Assembly (NCBI RefSeq): GCF_001192835.1
Contig: NZ_DF968182.1
Coordinates: 2,761,113 to 2,825,112 of the forward strand
DNA from: Lentimicrobium saccharophilum
GTDB taxonomy: Bacteria; Bacteroidota; Bacteroidia; Bacteroidales; Lentimicrobiaceae
Direction of reading: 5' to 3'
DNA length: 64,000 bases
The first letter of the stretch is position 1, and each line of letters starts with the position of its first letter. The position numbers were made by a program, and so were the translations under genes. The notes under the pieces were generated by a model that saw only the letters and a program-made list of their open reading frames with translations, made no database searches and had not been told where the DNA came from. Below are positions 58,077-64,000 of this stretch, one piece after another.

Positions 58077-58100
58077 CGCCTAACGAGTGCATACCCGTGA
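58077..58100 (-). other. attI-like junction at the right end of the array
   Basis: On the minus strand the bases GCACTCGTTAGGCGCAAG give the core G-TTAGGC crossover site of the first cassette. No partner arm to the right forms an attC hairpin. An unpaired end of this kind is expected at attI. It could also be a decayed attC. Confidence 0.4.
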
Positions 58101-58345
58101 CTAATCCAGGTAATTTAATCAACTTTTAAGATTAGCCTTAACATATTGTCATTCAGGAATAAAATCCAAAAATCACGGATACTCTTCTTATTTTTAAACG
58201 CTTATAAGCGCTTGAAATCGCAAAATTATATACGCAACTCAGGCCCAAATGTATAGCATTAAAGGAAAAAATGCAATAAGCGATAGTAAATTACATAAAC
58301 ACAATAGCCATTCAGAAGCGCTGTGAATACCTTTTTCACAAATAA

Positions 58346-58372
58346 AAAAGGCTGGACAACTTCCAACCTTTT
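58346..58372 (-). terminator. Terminator downstream of tRNA-Arg
   Basis: On the minus strand, AAAAGGTTGGA pairs with TCCAGCCTTTT with one mismatch around a 5-base loop, and a T-run follows. It lies about 110 bp beyond the tRNA 3' end. Confidence 0.6.
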
Positions 58373-58480
58373 GTAATTGTAAATTATGAAAAATCTGACG
58401 CAAAGTGTACACCATTTGCGTACATGTTAAAAAATCAGAGGTTATTGTATCTGACTTTCAATGGATTGCATCCTTTTTTG

Positions 58481-58552
58481 TAGCCCCGATAGGAATCGAA
58501 CCTATATTTAAAGTTTAGGAAACTTCCGTTCTATCCATTGAACTACAGGGCC
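58481..58552 (-). tRNA. tRNA-Arg (anticodon CCT)
   Basis: The cloverleaf can be folded by eye: acceptor GGCCCTG with CGGGGCT (with G-T pairs), D-stem GTTC/GAAC, anticodon stem GAAGT/ACTTT with loop TTCCTAA (anticodon CCT), T-arm ATAGG TTCGATT CCTAT, discriminator A. CCA is not encoded. Its 3' twelve bases recur at 41153-41164, which marks this tRNA as the likely integration site of the island to its left. Confidence 0.93.
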
Positions 58553-58711
58553 ATGGTTAACGGGCTGCAAAAATAAACAATATTTAAACATCATGCAAGC
58601 GCTTATAAGGCGCTTTATATTTTTCAGAAAATTAAGCATATAATCATGCTTTTCAGCCTTCCGTTGCCCAACAATCCCTATTTTTGTCCCCTCATTTTCA
58701 TTCTATTAACT

Positions 58712-59980
58712 ATGAAAAAGTCCCTCGCCTTTCTGTTGCTGCTTATTTCCGTCACAGCCACCGCACAGTTTGAAAAACATTTCTACAACAAAACCCTGCG
58801 TATCGACTATATGCATGCCGGTACCGCCGGTTCGGATGTTTATGCGCTCGATGAACTGATTGAAGAACCGTACTGGGGGGGATCAAGAACGAACCTGGTT
58901 TGTCCTTTTGATTACGGCAACTATAAATTCACGGTTACCGATACAGCCTCCGGCGAAATTATTTATTCAAAAGGCTATTCCAGCCTGTTTGCCGAATGGC
59001 AGACTACCGCGGAAGCCAGGGAAACGCGCCGGGCCTATCCCGAAAATGTCGTTATGCCCTATCCAAAAAAGCCGGCAATCGTGGATTTTTACAAAAGAAA
59101 CCGCGATGGTCAATGGGAAAAGCAGTTTACCCTCAACATCGACCCGAAGAGCTATTTCATCAAAAAAGAACGGAGGCATGAGTTTTCGTTCTTTATGGTA
59201 AATGAGGCCGGAAAACCTGAAACCTGCCTCGACATTGTCTTTATTCCCGAGGGTTACACCGCTGAAGAAATGGATAAATTCAAAGCCGACAGCCGGCGGT
59301 TGGCTGACTTTCTGCTTCAGTGCAAGCCATTCGACGAATACCGGGGAAATATCAATATTTATGGTGTAGAAGCTGTATCGGCCGAAAGCGGGGCAGATAT
59401 CCCCGGCAAGGACATCTGGAAGAAAACCATCCTCAACAGTAACTTTTACACCTTCGACATTGAGCGTTATCTCACGACCTATGATATGAAAAGCGTGCGC
59501 GATGTAGCCGCCAATGTCCCCTACGACCACATCTGCATCATCGCCAATTCCCAGGTATACGGAGGAGGGGGTATTTACAACCACTACGCCCTTTTTACCA
59601 GCGACAATCCTTTTGCCAATTATGTTTTTGTGCATGAGTTCGGCCACAGTTTTGCCGGACTGGGAGATGAGTATTACAATTCCGAAGTGGCTTATGAAGA
59701 TTTCTATAACCTCAGCATAGAACCCTGGGAACCGAATCTGACCACCCTGGTTGATTTCGATACGAAATGGAAGGATATGGTACCGGAAGGAACCCCCGTT
59801 CCGACCCCGGCGGGAGATAAGAACAAATATCCTGTGGGCGCTTACGAAGGAGGAGGATATATGACGAAGGGCATCTTTCGTCCGGCGCATGACTGTACCA
59901 TGAAATCATTGTCCTATAACAATTTCTGTCCGGTATGCCAGAAAGCCATCAGGGAAATGATGGAAATTTATATCCGTTGA
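58712..59980 (+). CDS. Peptidase M64 (IgA peptidase family) secreted protein
   Basis: The protein has 422 residues from the ATG at 58712, where the signal peptide MKKSLAFLLLLISVTATAQ starts. The N-terminal beta domain (M64 N) is followed by the catalytic domain: CLDIVFIPEGYTAEEMDKFK and VFVHEFGHSFAGLGDEYYNS, with the zinc motif HEFGH at residues 308-312 and a nearby Asp-Glu. The C-terminal part has CTMKSLSYNNFCPVCQKAI, which is also typical. The family contains zinc peptidases first described as IgA proteases in gut Bacteroidota and Clostridia; the natural substrate here is unknown. Confidence 0.92.
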   Translation: MKKSLAFLLLLISVTATAQFEKHFYNKTLRIDYMHAGTAGSDVYALDELIEEPYWGGSRTNLVCPFDYGNYKFTVTDTASGEIIYSKGYSSLFAEWQTTAEARETRRAYPENVVMPYPKKPAIVDFYKRNRDGQWEKQFTLNIDPKSYFIKKERRHEFSFFMVNEAGKPETCLDIVFIPEGYTAEEMDKFKADSRRLADFLLQCKPFDEYRGNINIYGVEAVSAESGADIPGKDIWKKTILNSNFYTFDIERYLTTYDMKSVRDVAANVPYDHICIIANSQVYGGGGIYNHYALFTSDNPFANYVFVHEFGHSFAGLGDEYYNSEVAYEDFYNLSIEPWEPNLTTLVDFDTKWKDMVPEGTPVPTPAGDKNKYPVGAYEGGGYMTKGIFRPAHDCTMKSLSYNNFCPVCQKAIREMMEIYIR

Positions 59981-60102
59981 AAGGAAATGCAAAAAACTAC
60001 GGGAGCTGCCTGAAATTATGCCTGAAAAAAGCACACCTATAATTTTCATGCGGATGCATCCGGTCAACATTTACTGACTTTTTACAGAGGGAACCTGAAA
60101 CA

Positions 60103-60816
60103 TTGAAAACGGAAGTTGATTTTTCAGATCTGGGACTGATAGAATATGGCGCTGCCTGGCATTTGCAGGAGAGGCTTTTCTCCCGCATCATCGGTCAGAA
60201 AAGATCAGGGGTTTTCCCCACGGATAATTACCTGCTTTTTTGCGAGCATCCGCATGTATACACCCTCGGGAAAAGCGGTTCGGAATCGAATCTGCTGCTT
60301 GACATGATTCAGTTAAAGGCTAAGGATGCCACTTTTTATCATACCAACCGGGGTGGCGACATCACCTACCACGGACCGGGTCAGATTGTCGGCTATCCGG
60401 TGCTGAATCTTGAACCCATTGTTAATGGCGCCCGGGAATATGTCGGAAAAATGGAGGAAGCCATTATCCGGACCCTCTCCCGTTACGGCCTGGCTGCCGA
60501 AAGACTGGCCGGCGCTACCGGGGTCTGGCTGGATACAGAGTTCCCTGAAAAAACAAGAAAGATTTGCGCCATCGGCGTCAGGACCAGCCATTGGGTCAGC
60601 ATGCACGGCTTTGCCTTTAATGTAAATACCGACCTTAACTACTTCAATTACATAAATCCCTGCGGCTTTACCGACAAAGCAGTTACCTCTTTGTCAGCCG
60701 AACTCAGAAGCCATGTGAATATCGACGAGGTAAAAAAACTGCTGGCATCAGAACTGGCGGAAGTTTACGGGCTGAAATTAAGGGAATTGCCACACGGATT
60801 ACTTTTAACCGATTAA
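60103..60816 (+). CDS. lipB: Octanoyltransferase LipB
   Basis: The protein has 237 residues and catalyses transfer of octanoyl from acyl carrier protein to lipoyl-dependent enzymes. Conserved motifs: PHVYTLGKSG, then TNRGGDITYHGPGQIVGYPV, then KICAIGVRTSHWVSMHGFAF (catalytic Lys), then NPCGFTDKAVTSL (catalytic Cys). The start is a TTG at 60103; no ATG is available before the conserved N-terminal region. The LOG-family gene begins 2 bp after its stop, so the two are cotranscribed. Confidence 0.95.
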   Translation: MKTEVDFSDLGLIEYGAAWHLQERLFSRIIGQKRSGVFPTDNYLLFCEHPHVYTLGKSGSESNLLLDMIQLKAKDATFYHTNRGGDITYHGPGQIVGYPVLNLEPIVNGAREYVGKMEEAIIRTLSRYGLAAERLAGATGVWLDTEFPEKTRKICAIGVRTSHWVSMHGFAFNVNTDLNYFNYINPCGFTDKAVTSLSAELRSHVNIDEVKKLLASELAEVYGLKLRELPHGLLLTD

Positions 60817-60818
60817 TT

Positions 60819-61430
60819 ATGAGTGACATAAAATCAATTTGTGTATTTTGCGGTTCTTCTCCCGGAGCTTTAACCGAATACAGCTCGGCCGCACGCGAAC
60901 TGGGCCGCTTGATGGGCCTTCAGGGACTTACGCTTGTTTACGGAGGCAGCAACATCGGGCTGATGCGCGTAATTGCCGATGCCTGTATGGCCAACGGGGG
61001 GCACGTGATCGGGGTGATGCCTCACGGGCTGATTGACCGGGAAGTGGCTTACCGTGATCTGAAGGAATTCCATGTTGTAGCCTCAATGAGCGAACGAAAG
61101 GAGAAAATGGCAGCACTATCAGATGCTTTCATTGCAATGCCGGGAGGAATCGGCACACTGGATGAGATTTTTGAAGCCATGTCGTGGAACCAGCTTGAAA
61201 TCATGGACAAGCCCATCGCCCTGCTGAATACTGCCGGTTTTTACAACGACCTCGTTAAGTTTCTCGACCACGTTACCCACCAGAAGTTTGTCAGACCTGA
61301 GCACCGGAACAACCTTATTGTGCATGAAGATCCTGCCACGCTGATCGCCGGCATTCGCAATCACGTAAACCAGAAAGTGGACAGTAAATGGATCGATGAC
61401 CTGAAATCGGAGACGGCAAAACGGCTGTAA
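60819..61430 (+). CDS. LOG family protein (putative nucleotide 5'-monophosphate phosphoribohydrolase)
   Basis: The protein has 203 residues and a Rossmann-like fold: ICVFCGSSPGALTEYSSAAR, then LVYGGSNIGLMRVIADACMA, and the hallmark MPGGIGTLDEIFEAMSWNQL (PGGxGTxxE). Such enzymes release bases such as cytokinin precursors or AMP/nucleotide ribose phosphate. It follows lipB by 2 bp and meets the convergent glycosyltransferase gene at its stop codon. Confidence 0.92.
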   Translation: MSDIKSICVFCGSSPGALTEYSSAARELGRLMGLQGLTLVYGGSNIGLMRVIADACMANGGHVIGVMPHGLIDREVAYRDLKEFHVVASMSERKEKMAALSDAFIAMPGGIGTLDEIFEAMSWNQLEIMDKPIALLNTAGFYNDLVKFLDHVTHQKFVRPEHRNNLIVHEDPATLIAGIRNHVNQKVDSKWIDDLKSETAKRL

Positions 61431-62453
61431 TCAGCCTAAAATTTTATTGTTATCCTGACCGGTTGCATCAGAAAGCCGGTTGACAAAATCAGCGATCTCC
61501 CTGCTGTTCTGGTCCATCATGCACCTGAAGTGCCCTTTCGGACATTTTTCAAAACCGATCTTGCTGCAGGGCCTGCAGCTCAGGTTTCTCACCTCCGCTA
61601 CAAGATGGGGTTCTCCGGCTTTAAGATAGGGATACATCCCAAGTTCGGGAACGGTATTTCCCCATACCGAGACCACCGGCTTATGAAATGCCGCGGCAAT
61701 GTGCATCAGCCCGGTATCGTTCGAAACCACGGCCACCGCCTGCTTAACGAGCGAGGCCGACTGCATCAGGCTGAACACTCCGCAGGCATTCAGAACTCCG
61801 GAGCCCAGTGCTTCCGCGACAATCCCTGCCCTTTCCCTGTCTTCGGGGCCGCCGAGCAACACCACAGGCAGGCGGAGCAACCGGCAGACCTCAATCATCT
61901 TTTCTGCCGGTAATATTTTGGTTTTGTGCCGGCCCCCGGTCACCAGGGCCACATAACCGGTACGAAATTGCTCCGGCAGCCGACCAGTATCAACTTCGTC
62001 TCCTTCAGGTATATAAAACTCCAAACCTTCTCCGTCCCCGGACACCTTCAGCCTTGCCGCGGCTTTGAGGTAGCGGTCAACTATATGTACATCCGGCATC
62101 ACCCGGAGTTTAAGCCTTACCAGTAGCCATTTGCGCAGATTGAGTTTGTTAAACCGGCTGAAAGGCCTGCCCAGCGCGAGAATCACCTGCCAGGAACGCA
62201 GGTTGTTGTGCAGGTCGATGATGAAATCGTAACGATGGCTCCGGAGCTCCGGGAGCGCTTCCCCTACTGTCTTCCGGATGGTGATAACTTTATCGATGCG
62301 CGGATTGGCTTGCAGCACCGGGGCATAGGCTTCCTTGGTCAGGAAGTGGACTTCCGCACCTGGCAATTGCCGTTTTACCGCCCTTACCACCGGAGAGGTA
62401 AGCACGATATCACCAATAGAACTGAACCGGACGATCAGGATTTTTCGGGCCAT
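61431..62453 (-). CDS. Glycosyltransferase family 9 (heptosyltransferase-like)
   Basis: The protein has 340 residues from the ATG at 62453 (MARKILIVRFSSIGDIVLTS). GT9 features: the N-terminal IRFSSIGDIVLTSPVVRAVK type motif, YDFIIDLHNNLRSWQVILAL, YVALVTGGRHKTKILPAEKM and AVVSNDTGLMHIAAAFHKPV, where the Asp-Thr-Gly-Leu-Met-His binds the sugar donor. It probably adds heptose or a similar sugar to lipopolysaccharide core. It is convergent with the LOG gene, and the stop codons abut. Confidence 0.92.
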   Translation of the reverse strand: MARKILIVRFSSIGDIVLTSPVVRAVKRQLPGAEVHFLTKEAYAPVLQANPRIDKVITIRKTVGEALPELRSHRYDFIIDLHNNLRSWQVILALGRPFSRFNKLNLRKWLLVRLKLRVMPDVHIVDRYLKAAARLKVSGDGEGLEFYIPEGDEVDTGRLPEQFRTGYVALVTGGRHKTKILPAEKMIEVCRLLRLPVVLLGGPEDRERAGIVAEALGSGVLNACGVFSLMQSASLVKQAVAVVSNDTGLMHIAAAFHKPVVSVWGNTVPELGMYPYLKAGEPHLVAEVRNLSCRPCSKIGFEKCPKGHFRCMMDQNSREIADFVNRLSDATGQDNNKILG

Positions 62454-62594
62454 CGGGCAATGCAATGTTCAGAAAAGCAAAAGTAATACAAATGCACAGA
62501 TTAGCCCGTACCAGTTTCACCGGGTGTTGCATCCTGTTCACATCACAAGCAACTTGCCTCCGGGGAGACTGACTTCTTTACTGCTATAAACATT

Positions 62595-62602
62595 TATCTT
62601 TG
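62595..62602 (+). promoter_or_regulatory. Putative Bacteroidota -7 promoter box
   Basis: TATCTTTG fits TAnnTTTG and lies only 4 bp before the ATG of the TatD gene, implying a very short leader. Confidence 0.5.
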
Positions 62603-62606
62603 CAGC

Positions 62607-63377
62607 ATGATTTTTACAGACACCCACACCCATCTTTACCTGGAGGAGTTTGACCAGGACCGCCGCGAAGTTATCGAAAAGGCGTCCGGCGCAGGCGTCA
62701 AATACATGATGCTGCCCAATATCGACAGCACCTCCATATCCACTATGCTTGCGCTGGCTGATGAGTTCCCCGGCAACTGCTTTCCCATGATGGGCCTGCA
62801 TCCCACATCTGTGAAGGAAAATTTCAGGGAAGAACTGGCTATTGTTGAAAAGCAGTTACAGGGCCGGAAATTCTACGGAATAGGTGAGTGTGGTATAGAC
62901 CTTTACTGGGACAAGACCTTCGCAAAAGAACAGGAGTTTGTATTCAGGCATCACATTGAACTGGCGCTTTCATTCAACCTGCCGTTGATTGTGCATATCC
63001 GGGAATCGTTCAATGAGGTGATCCGGATACTCAAGGATGTTAACCAACCTGAACTCCGCGGTATTTTCCATTGCTTCTCCGGAAGTCCCGAGCAGGCAAA
63101 ACAGGCCACCGGGCTGGGTTTCAGCCTGGGGCTCGGCGGGGTGATCACATTTAAGAACAACAGGATGCAGGAAACACTGAAACATGTTGATATGAAACAT
63201 CTTGTGCTTGAGACCGACGCCCCCTTCCTGGCGCCCATGCCTTATCGCGGCAAGCGGAATGATCCGTCCTACATTCCAATTATAGCTGAAAAAGTGGCAG
63301 AGATAAAGGGTATCAGTCCAGAAGAGGTGGCCCGTAATACAACAGAAAACGCCAGGAAGCTTTTCCGTTTCGATTAA
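62607..63377 (+). CDS. TatD-family metal-dependent deoxyribonuclease
   Basis: The protein has 256 residues. TIM-barrel metal ligands are visible: FTDTHTHLYLEEFDQD (H-x-H), YGIGECGIDLYWD (Glu), PLIVHIRESFNEV (His), RGIFHCFSGSPEQA (His) and LVLETDAPFLAPMP (Asp). The length and motifs are typical of TatD/YcfH-type nucleases. A partial asparaginase gene follows. Confidence 0.95.
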   Translation: MIFTDTHTHLYLEEFDQDRREVIEKASGAGVKYMMLPNIDSTSISTMLALADEFPGNCFPMMGLHPTSVKENFREELAIVEKQLQGRKFYGIGECGIDLYWDKTFAKEQEFVFRHHIELALSFNLPLIVHIRESFNEVIRILKDVNQPELRGIFHCFSGSPEQAKQATGLGFSLGLGGVITFKNNRMQETLKHVDMKHLVLETDAPFLAPMPYRGKRNDPSYIPIIAEKVAEIKGISPEEVARNTTENARKLFRFD

Positions 63378-63457
63378 GAACCGGTTTCATGTGGTAACAT
63401 ACCGGCAGTTCGCGTTAATTTTGACTGATCGTAGTTTTAATGTTTACAGATAAATAT

Positions 63458-64000
63458 ATGGAATCCAACATCCTTGTAATATACACCGGCGGCACCATCG
63501 GCATGATACAGGACCCTGCCACGGGAGCCCTCACACCGTTTAATTTTGATGCCCTGTACAAGCACATCCCCATACTTCAGAATTTTAACTGTCGCATCGA
63601 CTCCTACTGTTTTGATCCGCTTATTGATTCATCAAACATGAATCCCTCCTTCTGGATCAAACTGGCAAAGGTTATAGAGGAGAATTACGAGAAATACGAC
63701 GGTTTCGTGGTGCTTCATGGCACCGATACCATGGCTTATACGGCATCCGTGCTGAGTTTTATGCTTGAGAATCTTAATAAGCCCGTGGTATTTACCGGCT
63801 CACAGCTGCCCATGGGAGTTTTGCGGACCGACGGCAGGGAGAATTTTATCAATGCCATTGAAATCGCGGCAGCCCGGGCCGAAGATACACCCATCGTCCC
63901 GGAAGTATCCATCTGTTTTGAAAACAGGCTGATGCGCGGGAATCGGACCAATAAATTCAACGCTGAAAATTTCAATGCCTTCCTGAGCGGAAACTATCCC
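63458..64000 (+). CDS. ansA: Type I L-asparaginase (partial, cut by window end)
   Basis: The first 181 residues are visible. NILVIYTGGTIGMIQDPATG contains the first catalytic Thr in GGTIG, and FVVLHGTDTMAYTASVLSFM the second Thr (HGTDTMAYTA). PVVFTGSQLPMGVLRTDGRE follows, with the catalytic Lys not reached by motif reading. The start is the ATG at 63458 by analogy with family N-termini; an in-frame ATG at 63440 would add six residues. The reading frame is open to the last base of the window. Hydrolyses asparagine to aspartate and ammonia. Confidence 0.92.
   Translation, partial: MESNILVIYTGGTIGMIQDPATGALTPFNFDALYKHIPILQNFNCRIDSYCFDPLIDSSNMNPSFWIKLAKVIEENYEKYDGFVVLHGTDTMAYTASVLSFMLENLNKPVVFTGSQLPMGVLRTDGRENFINAIEIAAARAEDTPIVPEVSICFENRLMRGNRTNKFNAENFNAFLSGNYP

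Larger units (their letters stand above)
51022..58084 (-). mobile_element. Array of eleven integron-type gene cassettes without an integrase (CALIN)
   Basis: Eleven sites of about 88-186 bp start with AACG, end with GTT, and carry long imperfect inverted repeats. They alternate with units of 188-1550 bp, most with one gene. For each unit the first 7-11 bases are complementary to its last bases, but they differ between units (for example GTTAGGCGTA/TACGCCTAAC, GTTATGGTGC/GCACCATAAC, GTTGTGCACA/TGTGCACAAC). That is expected when each cassette carries both arms of its own attC R box. Nearly all genes lie on the minus strand. The right end (AAC at 58082) has no paired half, as at an attI junction. 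No tyrosine recombinase of the IntI type was found in the window. Confidence 0.8.

Noticed and set aside
51022..58084. Alternative explanation of the repeats as MITEs or REP elements
   Set aside because: MITEs would share the same ends at every copy; here the outer bases differ at each site and pair instead with the far end of the neighbouring gene unit.
58967..59890. 307-residue frame opposite the M64 peptidase
   Set aside because: The plus-strand frame carries signal peptide and zinc motif; the opposite frame has no motif.

Overview
The window looks like a chromosomal segment of a Bacteroidota bacterium, probably of the order Bacteroidales. The evidence is a SusC/SusD pair with its own ECF sigma factor and FecR anti-sigma factor, three proteins with type IX secretion (T9SS) C-terminal sorting domains, RHS proteins of the type common in this phylum, and TAnnTTTG -7 promoter boxes. 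No species can be named from the sequence alone.

Layout. 0.1-9.7 kb: a minus-strand operon of two large RHS/YD-repeat surface proteins with a T9SS protein between them. 9.9-16 kb: a lipoprotein gene, then a graveyard of insertion sequences (two decayed IS4-type transposases, an IstB scrap, and an intact ISAs1 element that splits a small XRE regulator and leaves a 10-bp target duplication). 16.3-19 kb: a small accessory module (zinc-finger protein, unknown protein, excisionase-like HTH protein, divergent XRE regulator), ending at two 3' fragments of a tRNA, probably tRNA-Ile. 19-27 kb: envelope genes separated by copies of a roughly 170-bp dispersed repeat. One envelope gene is split by an IS5-type element. 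27.9-31.5 kb: a cytochrome c/PQQ-sugar-dehydrogenase fusion followed by a TonB-dependent receptor, plausibly a PQQ or iron uptake pair. 31.7-40.8 kb: a polysaccharide utilization locus (sigma factor, FecR, SusC, SusD, GH65 glycosidase).

41.15-58.49 kb: an accessory island. It is bounded by a 12-bp direct repeat of the 3' end of tRNA-Arg(CCT). The intact tRNA lies at the right end, and a 3' scrap followed by a terminator lies at the left end. The island holds a three-gene HipB-HipS-HipT toxin-antitoxin operon with inverted-repeat operators, a lone attC-like site, a broken glycosyltransferase gene, a C10 cysteine protease with a T9SS tail, a group II intron scrap, a broken sulfatase gene, and a run of eleven gene cassettes.

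The cassette run (51.02-58.08 kb) is the most unusual part. Eleven sites with AACG...GTT ends and long imperfect inverted repeats separate short units. The two ends of each unit are complementary to each other and differ from unit to unit. This is the signature of integron gene cassettes with attC sites. No integron integrase gene is present in the window, so the array is best described as a cluster of attC sites lacking an integrase (CALIN). The cassettes encode a class III nucleotide cyclase, a rhomboid protease, small membrane proteins, lipoproteins and secreted proteins of unknown role, and three tandem copies of one cassette with no clear gene.

58.7-64 kb: ordinary chromosomal genes (M64 peptidase, lipB, LOG-family hydrolase, glycosyltransferase 9, TatD nuclease, and a type I asparaginase that runs off the window end).
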